From: Paragemmobacter amnigenus
GTDB lineage: Bacteria; Pseudomonadota; Alphaproteobacteria; Rhodobacterales; Rhodobacteraceae
NCBI RefSeq assembly: GCF_009908265.2
Contig: NZ_JAAATX020000018.1
Coordinates: 1 to 47,137, forward strand
Length of the DNA stretch: 47,137 nucleotides
Direction of reading: 5' to 3'
Shown: positions 15,765-23,771 of the stretch, piece by piece
Numbering within the stretch: the first letter of the stretch is position 1
Layout of the letters: every line of letters begins with the position of its first letter
The notes under the pieces: generated by a model
Databases searched by the model: none
What the model was told of the DNA's origin: nothing
What the model saw: only the letters and a program-made list of their open reading frames with translations
Program-made: the position numbers and the translations under genes

Positions 15765-17003
15765 TCAGCCGAAAACCTCGGTCCGCATCAGCGGCTCTGG
15801 CAGCGCCGAATAGCCTCCGCGTCCCGCGACCCATGTCCGCAGTGGCGAAGGCATACCCTGCTCCGGCCAGTCCAAGAGCAGCAGGTCCCCCCGCATCCCC
15901 GGCGCGATCTGCCCCCGGTCGGCCAGACCCATCGCCGCTGCAGGGTTGGCCGACACCAGTCGCCAAAGCGTGGCCAGATCCCCCACCCCATCCGCAAAGA
16001 GCCGCACCACCGCCCCTAGCATCGCGGGGTAGAAGTAATCGGACGCGAGCACATCACACAGGCCCCGCCGGATCATGTCCGCCGCCCCCGGTGAGCCAAG
16101 ATGACTGCCACCCCGCATCGCATTCGGCGCGCCAAGGACGATCCAGTCCCCCGCCTCGCGCGCCGCCGTGAACACCCGATCATGCATTGGAAACTCGGCG
16201 ATCCGCGACCCGTGGGCGCGGTAGAAACCCCGCGTCTCTACCTGACTGTCATCATGGCTCAGCATCGGCGCGCCACGGTCGCGTGCAAGAAAGGCCACGT
16301 TGGCGATGTCGTCCGCCACCCTCCCCCGCCGATCCCAGACCGACAGCATCAGCGCGACATAATCCGCTCCAGACATCCCCGACCGCTTTGCCCGCGCCTC
16401 CATCTTCTCGCGGAACGCGGCCGAGGTGACATCAGCCAGAGGATAATCCGGCACGAGGTCAAAGGGCCGGTCATGCACCGCAATGGACGGGTGCAGCATG
16501 GCCGATGACGTGTGGTCGTTGAACGCCACCGAAGGCACCGCCGCCATTTCCAGCGCCTCGGCAATCAGGGGCAACGCCCCGGGACAGAATGTCTCCCACC
16601 GCAATTGCAGGTGGTTCTCCACCGTCAGCCGCTTTGCAAGCTGCTTCAGCCCGCGCAGCACCTGCCAGCCCGTCTCGACAGACCGCAACCCCGGCTCCCA
16701 GCTCAGCGTCAGCGCGTGATAGGCCGTAGCGATCCCGTTCGCGGCCAGTTGCCGGTCGGTTTCCAGAAGCGCCGCATCGATGGGCACCATCACCCCCGGA
16801 CGGGGCATGATCTGACGTTCGAACGCATCGCCATGCACATCGACAAAGGCCGGCGCCAGCAAGCGGCCGCGCCCGTCGATCACAACCGCGCCGTCGCGCG
16901 CCACGTCGACGCCTGTGATGATCCCGCCTTCCACGCGGACCGAGGCGCGCTCGACCCGATCCGCGAATACCACCCGCGCGCCCTCAATGACAAAAGCGCC
17001 CAT
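15765..17003 (-). CDS. PhnM-like amidohydrolase, HGD variant, in the second importer operon
   Basis: A 412-residue amidohydrolase-superfamily protein related to PhnM. The N-terminal metal motif is LAPAFVDVHGDAFERQIMPRPG, like the phnM at 5931 and unlike the canonical HTDNLE. Other shared blocks are VAFNDHTSSAM, PMLSHDDSQVETRGFYRAHG, LGAPNAMRGGSHLGS and SDYFYPAMLGAV. The ATG at 17003 overlaps the methyltransferase stop (TGATG), so the longer upstream start is rejected. Likely a metal-dependent hydrolase acting on a phosphorylated or phosphonylated compound; the substrate is unknown. It is co-transcribed with a PhnDCE-type importer, which suggests that its substrate derives from the imported molecule. 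Confidence 0.75.
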   Translation of the reverse strand: MGAFVIEGARVVFADRVERASVRVEGGIITGVDVARDGAVVIDGRGRLLAPAFVDVHGDAFERQIMPRPGVMVPIDAALLETDRQLAANGIATAYHALTLSWEPGLRSVETGWQVLRGLKQLAKRLTVENHLQLRWETFCPGALPLIAEALEMAAVPSVAFNDHTSSAMLHPSIAVHDRPFDLVPDYPLADVTSAAFREKMEARAKRSGMSGADYVALMLSVWDRRGRVADDIANVAFLARDRGAPMLSHDDSQVETRGFYRAHGSRIAEFPMHDRVFTAAREAGDWIVLGAPNAMRGGSHLGSPGAADMIRRGLCDVLASDYFYPAMLGAVVRLFADGVGDLATLWRLVSANPAAAMGLADRGQIAPGMRGDLLLLDWPEQGMPSPLRTWVAGRGGYSALPEPLMRTEVFG

Positions 17004-17659
17004 CACAGCCGCTCCGCCAACAGATGCCAATGCCATGACCCGGGCTTTTCATGCTGCCGGTCTTCCAACCGCATCAGTTCGAACCCGTCGAGTAGCCTGA
17101 CCAGCGTTGCGGCATTGCAGAAGTAGTGTGGATGTATCTTGTCCCCCTCGCCCTCGAACACCCAGCAGCCGGGAGACACTTCATGTCCCCGCGCCTTGGC
17201 CTGCTCCACCGGCAGACGACGCGCCGACAGCATCGTCGCCATGAAGGTTCCGCCCCGACGCAGTACGCGCCGCACCTCGGCCAGTGTCCGCGCGACCACC
17301 ACCTCGTCCCCGTGATAGATCACGTTCCACGACAGCACATGGTCAAAGCTGCCATCCGCAAACGGCATCGCCGTCATCGCCCCCTCGCGGATGTCGATCT
17401 CCAGCCCCGCCGCCTGCGCCGCCAGCCCAATCACCTTGACCGACTGCTCCGACGCATCCAGTGCCGCGACCTGCATCCCCGCGCGCGCAAGCGCCAGCGC
17501 ATGCCGCCCGATCCCGGCGCCAAGGTCCAGCACCCGCGCGCCCGCAGGCAAGGTTGCCGCATGCTCCATCACTTCCGCTTCGGCCTGTGCCCATGGCGAC
17601 GACCCGTCGGCCTTGTGCCATTCCGCATCCCAATACACATGCGCGCTGTCGGTCTTCAT
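17003..17659 (-). CDS. Class I SAM-dependent methyltransferase
   Basis: A 218-residue methyltransferase. Motif I is VLDLGAGIGRHALALARAG, followed by VAALDASEQSV (acidic residue binding the ribose of SAM), AMPFADGSFDHVLSWNVIYH (motif II) and RRVLRRGGTFMATML (motif III), so it is of the UbiE/MTase-11 type. ATG 17659 (MKTDSAHVYWD) is preferred because it lies 8 bp after the permease stop; the longer frame would overlap it. It sits between a phosphonate-type permease and a PhnM-like gene in one operon, an unusual partner for an importer. The methyl acceptor is unknown; lipid, phosphonate or phosphate-ester substrates are possibilities. Confidence 0.8.
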   Translation of the reverse strand: MKTDSAHVYWDAEWHKADGSSPWAQAEAEVMEHAATLPAGARVLDLGAGIGRHALALARAGMQVAALDASEQSVKVIGLAAQAAGLEIDIREGAMTAMPFADGSFDHVLSWNVIYHGDEVVVARTLAEVRRVLRRGGTFMATMLSARRLPVEQAKARGHEVSPGCWVFEGEGDKIHPHYFCNAATLVRLLDGFELMRLEDRQHEKPGSWHWHLLAERL

Positions 17660-17667
17660 TCCATCCC

Positions 17668-18468
17668 TCAGATGAGTTTGGAGCGGATCCACCCGGACCC
17701 CTGCTCCACGATCAGGACCAGCGCGAACAGCATCAGGATGATGGTCAGCGCCTCGTCATAGTTGAACAGGTCGAATGCGACCTTCAGGTCCACCCCGATT
17801 CCGCCCGCCCCCACAAGGCCCAGCGCCGCCGACCCCCGCACCGCCTTTTCCAGCGCGAACAGCGATGTGGCGGTGAAGGAGGGCAAGCACGCCGGAAAGA
17901 CGGCAGAAAAGATGATGCCCAGACGGCTCGCCCCGATGGCGCGCAGCGCGTCCTGCGGGCCGGTATCGGCCTCTTCCATCGCCTCGGCGAAAAAGCGCCC
18001 CGCAAACCCGATCTTGTCCACCATGATGGCCAGAACGCCCGCAGCAGGGCCAAGCCCCACCATGATGATGAAGAAGATCGCCCAGACGAGGTCAGGAATG
18101 GTGCGAAAGAGCGCGATGATCCCCCGTGCCACCAACCGCACGGCGGGATGCGGCGACAGACGATCAGTTGCAAGGATGGCAAAGGGCACAGCAAAGATCA
18201 GGCCCAGCGCAGCCCCCGCCACCGCCATCTGCAATGTTTCCAGAAGCTTCCATGCAATCCGGTCCACACGCGATGGGTCGGGCGGAAACATCTGCGCCAG
18301 CAGGCCCGACGGCGCGAACAGCCGGTCGATCCCCCGCCCCAGCGCACCCAATTCCGGCGCGGTCGCCGCGATGGAACTGATCACCAGCGCCGCCACCACG
18401 ACGAAGCCCAGCCATTCCGGCAAGCTGCGCCGTTGAAAGCGCGGGATGGACACCTCGGCCATGCTCAT
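17668..18468 (-). CDS. phnE: PhnE-type ABC transporter permease (second importer)
   Basis: A 266-residue permease of the PhnE family. Membrane spans start at about residue 18 (LGFVVVAALVISSIAAT) and run from about 80 to the end. The ATPase-docking loop reads FFAEAMEEADTGPQDALRAIGAS, and the PhnE-type LVGAGGIGVDLKVA is near the C-terminus. ATG 18468 overlaps the ATPase stop (ATGA); ATG 18462 is an alternative. There is a single permease gene in this operon, so the channel would be a homodimer, unlike the two-permease system at 3096-5298. Confidence 0.87.
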   Translation of the reverse strand: MSMAEVSIPRFQRRSLPEWLGFVVVAALVISSIAATAPELGALGRGIDRLFAPSGLLAQMFPPDPSRVDRIAWKLLETLQMAVAGAALGLIFAVPFAILATDRLSPHPAVRLVARGIIALFRTIPDLVWAIFFIIMVGLGPAAGVLAIMVDKIGFAGRFFAEAMEEADTGPQDALRAIGASRLGIIFSAVFPACLPSFTATSLFALEKAVRGSAALGLVGAGGIGVDLKVAFDLFNYDEALTIILMLFALVLIVEQGSGWIRSKLI

Positions 18469-19253
18469 TCCTCGAAAAACCGCCGCAACTGCGCGGCATC
18501 CGTGCTGGCCGTAGCGCGATCCATCACGATGCGCCCGCCCTGCAGCCCAAGTATCCGGTCCGAAAATTCCAGCGTGTGCTCCATCCGGTGCGAGATGAAG
18601 AGGAGCGTCAGCCCATCCTGCCGCGCCAAACCGGACAGCAGCCGCATCACCTCTTCCCCCGATTGCGGGTCAAGGCTCGCATCCGGCTCGTCTGCCAGAA
18701 CGATGGCAGGCCGCTGCATCAGCACCCGCGCAATCGCCACCCGCTGCTGTTGCCCTCCCGACAGGCTATCCACCCGTTGCAAAGCTTTCGCCTCCAGCCC
18801 CACGCGGGCCAGACAGGCCAGTGCCTCTTCTCGCACCGTTTCCGGAGCGAGCGACTGGAACCACGCGCGCGGCCCAGCCATACGCGCCTGCACGCCATGC
18901 ACCACATTTGATAGGGCCGACAGGCGCGGCACCAGATTGTGCTTCTGCCAGACCACACCCACCTGCGACCGGAACCGCCGCAAATCGCGCGCGCCAAGGC
19001 CCGCCACATGCTGCCCCAACATCTCCACCCGCCCGGCCGAAGGTTCGACCAGCCGGATCAGACATTTCAGCGCGGTCGATTTGCCTGATCCGTTCGCCCC
19101 AATCAGCGCCGTCGCCACACCGGCAGCGACTGCGAAGTCCAGCCCACGCAGCACAGGATTGCCGTTGAAATCCTTTGCCAGACCCGAGACCGACACCACG
19201 GGGCCTGCTTGCGCAGACCCCGTGACAATGGCTTGCCGAAGCGGCGCGTTCAT
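18465..19253 (-). CDS. phnC: PhnC-type ABC transporter ATP-binding protein (second importer)
   Basis: A 262-residue ABC ATPase. Walker A is GANGSGKST, the signature [15 protein letters not shown], and Walker B IVLADEPDASLDPQSGE. PhnC-like traits include VGVVWQKHNLVPRLSALSNVVHG and the family order D-C-E. It starts 4 bp after the binding-protein stop and overlaps the permease gene by 4 bp. It is only moderately similar to the phnC at 1264, so it is a separate transport system rather than a recent duplicate. Confidence 0.88.
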   Translation of the reverse strand: MNAPLRQAIVTGSAQAGPVVSVSGLAKDFNGNPVLRGLDFAVAAGVATALIGANGSGKSTALKCLIRLVEPSAGRVEMLGQHVAGLGARDLRRFRSQVGVVWQKHNLVPRLSALSNVVHGVQARMAGPRAWFQSLAPETVREEALACLARVGLEAKALQRVDSLSGGQQQRVAIARVLMQRPAIVLADEPDASLDPQSGEEVMRLLSGLARQDGLTLLFISHRMEHTLEFSDRILGLQGGRIVMDRATASTDAAQLRRFFEE

Positions 19254-19257
19254 CCGC

Positions 19258-20124
19258 TCACTCGCCGACGAACTGGGTGAACTCGGTCACGCCAACATTT
19301 TCAAACATCTTGCGGACGTTGTCGTAGTCGGCATCCGTGACAGTCGCATTGAAGCTGCCGCCGACATACTTCTCGTTCTCTTCCGTCGTGGTGATGGCCG
19401 CCAGCAGCTCATCCCCATGCTCGGCAAAGGTCTTGCGCACCGCATCCACGACCTCGGCAGGCACCTTGGCCGATGCCAGCAGCACGTCATTCGGCAGCTC
19501 GTCGCCCTTCACCAGAACCCGCAGCTTCTGATCGGGGAAAGCCTCGGACATCTGGTCGATATGCGTCCGGTTCAGGCCGATCGCCGCGATCTCGCCCTTG
19601 ATCAGGGCTTCCATCGCAATGTTCCGTTTCAGAAAGACAGGCTCGTAATCCTGCGCGTAGACCAGACCGCCCTCGGCCAGCATCGTGGCAGGCGAAAGGT
19701 GCTGCGAGGTCGATCCAATCTCGCCAAAGGAAACCATCTGCCCCTTCAGGTCCGCGACGGTCTGGTACGGTGCCGAGTCCAGCACGACCACGTTGGAAAA
19801 GTATTCCGGCCGGTTCCACGTCACGACGGGCTGGGCATCCAGACGCGCGTTGAACACCACGTATTCCGCCGGACCGGTCAGCACGAAGTCGACCTGATCC
19901 GCCGCCATCGCCTCGACAGCAACGGTGCGGCCCGAGACGGGGAAGAATTCGACCGTCAGGCCCGACACCTTTTCGAAGGCCTCCTTGAACGGCCCCATCT
20001 CGCGCTGGACGGCTTCCATGCCGTCGATATCGGTTACGGCAAAACGGATCGTCTCGGCCGCCACGGCGCTTTGCGCGGCAATGGCCGCAAGGGCAACAGC
20101 CCCAGCCTTCAGCAACATGGTCAT
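19258..20124 (-). CDS. phnD: PhnD-type periplasmic binding protein (second importer)
   Basis: A 288-residue phosphate/phosphite/phosphonate-type binding protein. The start at 20124 gives a signal peptide (MTMLLKAGAVALAAIAAQSAVA, cleaved before AETIRF), with a G-rich ribosome site upstream. The ligand region differs from the PhnD at 2137: it has SGRTVAVEAMAADQVDFVLTGPAEYVVF where the other has YDGVIQGLVGGTLDFGWLGASAY, and GEIGSTSQHLSP where the other has NSTSGYLVP. It probably binds a different phosphorus compound. First gene of a six-gene operon; the Pho-box array at 20173-20212 is 49 bp upstream. Confidence 0.85.
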   Translation of the reverse strand: MTMLLKAGAVALAAIAAQSAVAAETIRFAVTDIDGMEAVQREMGPFKEAFEKVSGLTVEFFPVSGRTVAVEAMAADQVDFVLTGPAEYVVFNARLDAQPVVTWNRPEYFSNVVVLDSAPYQTVADLKGQMVSFGEIGSTSQHLSPATMLAEGGLVYAQDYEPVFLKRNIAMEALIKGEIAAIGLNRTHIDQMSEAFPDQKLRVLVKGDELPNDVLLASAKVPAEVVDAVRKTFAEHGDELLAAITTTEENEKYVGGSFNATVTDADYDNVRKMFENVGVTEFTQFVGE

Positions 20125-20172
20125 CTTCGGTCCCCCGGTTGAATCCACCGGCCGAGGGTGTAGGCAAGAGAG

Positions 20173-20212
20173 GTGACAGCAGAATAACCGCCATACAAAA
20201 CTTTGGTGACAG
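20173..20212 (-). promoter_or_regulatory. Pho-box array upstream of the second importer operon
   Basis: On the minus strand four 7-mers lie in 11-bp phase: CTGTCAC (20212-20206), GTTTTGT (20201-20195), CGGTTAT (20190-20184) and CTGTCAC (20179-20173). The outer two are identical and match the PhoB half-site consensus. The array ends 49 bp before the phnD start, the right place for activation of the operon. Confidence 0.65.
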
Positions 20213-20219
20213 GCTTGTC

Positions 20220-20429
20220 GTGATCGGGGCCCGACCCGCTCAGGCTTCCAGCCGGCATCTCCCGGATCGGGTCGAGGAAGAACTCAGACCGTCAGCACCT
20301 GCCCGCATTCTGCAGGCGGAAGCCCCTTTTCTTCGCGCAGCGCTTGCGACATGGGGCCTGGGTGCACTCTGGATAACCGCTGCCATTAGCAGCGCAGCGA
20401 CGGCCGCGCTTTTGCTCAAACAGTCATGA
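20220..20429 (+). CDS. Possible small membrane protein
   Basis: An open frame of about 69 codons from a GTG at 20220, with a charged N-terminal half and a hydrophobic C-terminal segment (LATWGLGALWITAAISSAATAALLL) that could span the membrane once. It occupies the spacer between phnD and arsJ and overlaps the 3' end of arsJ by 14 bp on the other strand. I do not recognise it, and no good ribosome-binding site is evident; it may be chance. Confidence 0.25.
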   Translation: MIGARPAQASSRHLPDRVEEELRPSAPARILQAEAPFLRAALATWGLGALWITAAISSAATAALLLKQS

Positions 20430-21678
20430 GACGGCGTGCCGACAGCCAGCTTGCGGCGGCCATGATCCCCGCCGTGGCTAGGCAAAGCGGCAGCCCGCCG
20501 ATCTGGTAGCTGAGGCCAGAAAGGAGTGTTCCTGTCAATCGCCCGGCAGCGTTGGCCATATAGTAGAAGCCCACATCCCGGGTGATCCGTTCCGCAGATC
20601 CGAAGGCGAGGATCAGGTAGGAGTGGACGGATGAGTTCACGGCGAAGACGAAGCCGAAGGCGAGCAACCCCGCGATCAGGGTGAGGGTCAGTCCCGCTGT
20701 CGGTTCGCCCGCGAGGTGAGCGGCGAGGGCAAGCGCGAAGGGGATCGGCACCAGCGCCCCCGCCCAGGCAATGGCGCGGCGGGTCGTGGCCTCCTCCGGC
20801 TGGCCTTTGGGCCCTATCAGGCGGGGGGCTGCGGCCTGTACTGCGCCATAGGCGATGATCCAGAGTGCCATGAAGCCGCCGACGAGGAAGAAGGCCTCGC
20901 GTCGACCATCGGGCGAGCCGTCGGAGAGGACGGCCTGAAAGTAGACGGGCACGCCCACGACGAACCAGACATCCCGCGCGCCGAAGAGGAAGAGGCGCGC
21001 AAGGCTCAGGCGGTTCACGCGGGGATCTTTCGACCGCCAGCCACCCCATGCCTCTTCCGCCTTCATCCGGCCGGGCAGGCCAGCGGGCAGGAACAGGACC
21101 ACCGCCATAAGGATGATCGCAAGCACGGCGGCCATCCCCCAGACAGCCGTCTGGAACCCCGCCAGAGCCAAGAGCGCCGCGCCGAGGAAGAAGCCCGCGC
21201 CCTTGACCGCGTTCTTCGACCCCGTGAGCAGGGCCACCCAGCGGAAGAGTCCGCCGTCCTCTTTCGGGGCGAGCAGCTTTACCGCCGATTTCGAGGACAT
21301 CTTGGCGAGGTCTTTTGCCACGCCAGACACGCCCTGCACCGCCATGACGAAGGCGACCGAGGCAGAGATGGACCACGCAGGGTCAAGCTGGGCCAGCGCC
21401 ACCAGCGCCCCGATCTGGAGCGCGAGGCCGCCGTAAAGCGTCGCTGCAAGCCCGAAGCGCGCGGCCAGCCAACCGGCGGCCAGGTTGGTCACGATCCCCG
21501 CGAGTTCATAGAGCAGGAACAGCCAGGCGAGTTGCAGGGGCGTGAAGCCCAGCTGGTTGAAATGCAGCAGCACCAGCATCCGCAGCGCGCCGTCTGACAG
21601 CATGAAGGCCCAATAGGCCGCCGTCACGGCAGCATAGGCGCGGATCGGATCGGGCGGTGTTCCGGTGGCTGCAGACAT
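20416..21678 (-). CDS. arsJ: Organoarsenical efflux MFS transporter ArsJ
   Basis: A 420-residue major-facilitator protein with about 12 membrane spans. Recognisable ArsJ stretches include YWAFMLSDGALRMLVLLHFNQLGFTPLQLAWLFLLYE, SGVAKDLAKMSSKSAVKLL, KNAVKGAGFFLGAALL and GARDVWFVVGVPVYFQ. ArsJ exports 1-arseno-3-phosphoglycerate made by the partner GAPDH; the compound then breaks down outside to arsenate. ATG 21678 is 2 bp after the GAPDH stop, so the longer upstream frame is rejected. Last gene of arsR/C-gapdh-arsJ. Confidence 0.92.
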   Translation of the reverse strand: MSAATGTPPDPIRAYAAVTAAYWAFMLSDGALRMLVLLHFNQLGFTPLQLAWLFLLYELAGIVTNLAAGWLAARFGLAATLYGGLALQIGALVALAQLDPAWSISASVAFVMAVQGVSGVAKDLAKMSSKSAVKLLAPKEDGGLFRWVALLTGSKNAVKGAGFFLGAALLALAGFQTAVWGMAAVLAIILMAVVLFLPAGLPGRMKAEEAWGGWRSKDPRVNRLSLARLFLFGARDVWFVVGVPVYFQAVLSDGSPDGRREAFFLVGGFMALWIIAYGAVQAAAPRLIGPKGQPEEATTRRAIAWAGALVPIPFALALAAHLAGEPTAGLTLTLIAGLLAFGFVFAVNSSVHSYLILAFGSAERITRDVGFYYMANAAGRLTGTLLSGLSYQIGGLPLCLATAGIMAAASWLSARRLMTV

Positions 21679-21680
21679 GG

Positions 21681-22688
21681 TCAGATCGACGCCGCCACCA
21701 TGCGGGTAATGTCGGCGAGGCGGCAGGCATAGCCCCATTCGTTGTCATACCAGGCATAGACCTTCACCTGCGTACCGCCCGTGACCATCGTCGAGGGAGC
21801 GTCGACGATCGACGAGCGCGGGTCGTTGGTGAAATCGCAGGAGACGAGGGGACGCGTCTCATAGCCGAGGATGCCTTTCAGGGGGCCTTCGGCGGCGGCG
21901 GCGAAGAGGGTATTCACCTCCTCCACGGTCGTCGCCCGCTCCACCTCGAACACGCAGTCGGTGAGCGAGGCATTCAGCAGCGGCACCCGCACTGCGTGGC
22001 CGTTCAGACGTCCCTTGAGTTCGGGATAGATCAGGGTAATGGCCGTGGCCGATCCGGTGGTCGTGGGTATCAGGTTCATCAGCGCCGAACGCGCGCGGCG
22101 CATGTCCTTGGCGGGGCGGTCCACGATGGTCTGGGTGTTCGTCACGTCATGGATCGTGGTGATGGAGCCGTGGCGGATGCCGAGCGATTCATGGATCACC
22201 TTCACCACCGGGGCGAGGCAGTTCGTGGTGCAAGAGGCGGCGGTGACGAGGGATTGCGAGCCGTCATAGCTGTGATGGTTCACCCCGTAGACGATGTTCA
22301 GCGCCCCGCTATCCTTGACCGGGGCCGATACGACCACCTTCTTGACCCCCGCAGCATAGTAGGGCGCGACCTTGGCCGCCGTCTTGAACACGCCCGTGCA
22401 GTCGATCACCAGATCGACGCTCAGTTCGGCAAGCGGCAAGGACTCGATCGTCTTTTCGTGGGTCAGGCGGATGGTCTGGCCGTTCAGCACCAGCGCGCCG
22501 TCGGCGGCAGCCACCGGCGTTTTCCAGCGCCCGTGGACAGAGTCGAATTCCATCAGCAGTGCATGTTGTTCCGGGTCCCCGATGGGGTCGTTCAGCAGCA
22601 CGATCTCGCCGCCCGCGCCCGTGTCGATCAGGTCGCGCAGGACGAGTTTGCCGATGCGGCCAAGGCCGTTCAGGGCGATGCGGGTCAT
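21681..22688 (-). CDS. ArsJ-associated glyceraldehyde-3-phosphate dehydrogenase
   Basis: A 335-residue GAPDH. The NAD-binding start is [16 protein letters not shown] and the catalytic cysteine is C153 in [11 protein letters not shown]; the active-site histidine follows in [12 protein letters not shown]. It ends with the usual [15 protein letters not shown]. In this setting it uses arsenate instead of phosphate to make 1-arseno-3-phosphoglycerate, the substrate of ArsJ. It lies 6 bp after the ArsR-ArsC stop and 2 bp before arsJ. Dedication to arsenic rather than glycolysis is inferred from the operon. Confidence 0.92.
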   Translation of the reverse strand: MTRIALNGLGRIGKLVLRDLIDTGAGGEIVLLNDPIGDPEQHALLMEFDSVHGRWKTPVAAADGALVLNGQTIRLTHEKTIESLPLAELSVDLVIDCTGVFKTAAKVAPYYAAGVKKVVVSAPVKDSGALNIVYGVNHHSYDGSQSLVTAASCTTNCLAPVVKVIHESLGIRHGSITTIHDVTNTQTIVDRPAKDMRRARSALMNLIPTTTGSATAITLIYPELKGRLNGHAVRVPLLNASLTDCVFEVERATTVEEVNTLFAAAAEGPLKGILGYETRPLVSCDFTNDPRSSIVDAPSTMVTGGTQVKVYAWYDNEWGYACRLADITRMVAASI

Positions 22689-22694
22689 GTCGGG

Positions 22695-23534
22695 TCAACC
22701 TTTCCGGTCAGCCGCGCCGGTGCCGATGGCATCCACGCGGGATTGCAGGGAGATGCGGTTCAGGTCCGCGAAGGGCAGTTCGACGAAGGCCGCGATGCGG
22801 CGGCGCAGGGCGGCATAGGTCTGTGCAAAGACCAAGGCCTTCTCTGCCTCGGTTCCGGTGGCCTTGACCGGGTCGGGAAGGCCCCAATGGCCGGTGATGG
22901 GCTGGCCGGGCCAGGGCGGACATTCCTCTGCCGCGGCCGCGTCGCAGACGGTGAAGACGAAATCCATCACCGGGCTGTCCGGCTGCTGGAATTCCGTGAT
23001 GTGCTTGGACCGCATGTCGCCGGTGGCATGGCCGTTGCGTTCTAGCACCTCGAGTGCGAAGGGGTTCAGGGCCGTGTTGGGGCGCGTTCCGGCCGAGAAG
23101 GCAATGAACCGCCCGTTACCAAGATCGCGCAGGATCGCCTCGGCAAAGATCGAACGGGCGGAGTTGCCCGAACACAGGAACAGCACGTTGAAGCTGGACG
23201 GCATTTCATCCTCGCGAAGAGTCTTCAGAACCGGGGAAAGCAATTCTGGCCGCGCCCGCCCGACGTCGAGTGTGAGATAGGCCACCAAAGCCTCGGCCCG
23301 CCCCAGATCGACGGAATAGAAGAGCGACCGTCCGTCCCGTTCGACCTGCACGAGACTCGAGGAGGTCAGGTCCGAAAGGTGATGCGACAGTGTGTTCTGC
23401 TTCATCTCCAGCGCCTCGGCGATCTCGGTCGGGCGCACGCCTTGCGGGGCGAAGCGCATCAGCAGCCGGTAAACGGCGAGGCGGCCGGGATGGCCGAGTG
23501 TGGCGAAGGCGCGGGAGGCAGTTTCTGTATCCAT
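22695..23534 (-). CDS. ArsR repressor fused to thioredoxin-type arsenate reductase ArsC
   Basis: A 279-residue fusion. Residues 1-110 are an ArsR winged helix (FATLGHPGRLAVYRLL..., recognition helix near EALEMKQNTLSHHLSDL, wing RDGRSLFYSVD). Residues 115-279 are a low-molecular-weight phosphatase-type arsenate reductase with P-loop CSGNSARS (C121) and the redox pair C197 and C205 in VCDAAAAEECPPWPGQ. The ArsR half has no cysteine at all. The ATG at 23534 is preferred to a longer frame because an inverted repeat (operator) overlaps it. It would regulate its own operon and reduce arsenate to arsenite, although no arsenite pump is encoded nearby. Confidence 0.9.
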   Translation of the reverse strand: MDTETASRAFATLGHPGRLAVYRLLMRFAPQGVRPTEIAEALEMKQNTLSHHLSDLTSSSLVQVERDGRSLFYSVDLGRAEALVAYLTLDVGRARPELLSPVLKTLREDEMPSSFNVLFLCSGNSARSIFAEAILRDLGNGRFIAFSAGTRPNTALNPFALEVLERNGHATGDMRSKHITEFQQPDSPVMDFVFTVCDAAAAEECPPWPGQPITGHWGLPDPVKATGTEAEKALVFAQTYAALRRRIAAFVELPFADLNRISLQSRVDAIGTGAADRKG

Positions 23535-23556
23535 GTTTCGGGATTTATCGAAACAT
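23533..23556 (-). promoter_or_regulatory. ArsR operator overlapping the start codon
   Basis: ATGTTTCG (23533-23540) and CGAAACAT (23549-23556) form a perfect 8-bp inverted repeat with an 8-bp spacer. It overlaps the arsR-arsC ATG. There is no purine-rich ribosome-binding site between repeat and start, so the message may be leaderless or nearly so. A bound repressor would cover the promoter and start site. Confidence 0.65.
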
Positions 23557-23771
23557 ACGCGGATGGCAAGTGAAGGTTTGATGACATAATTAGCCATACT
23601 GCTCAGGTTGCAGAGGATTGGATCAGTCAGCTACTGTTCGTCTACGGTTCCCTGGCCCGCTGAAGCTCAACTTGGTCAGCTTTCAGCCTCCCAAACTCCT
23701 TGCGCCGCGTTTAGTGGATGAAGTGCGTCAGTCCGCTCGAGCTCACGGCATGGGCCGATGACTGGCATTGC

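Noticed and set aside
14881-15966. Longer open frame extending the acyltransferase N-terminus by 71 residues
   Set aside because: The extension overlaps the preceding PhnM-like gene; the ATG at 15753 lies 11 bp after that gene's stop and fits the operon spacing.
17461-20142. An 893-codon open frame on the plus strand
   Set aside because: It is antisense to phnD, phnC and phnE of the second importer, rich in Arg/His/Pro, and matches no family; a product of high GC.
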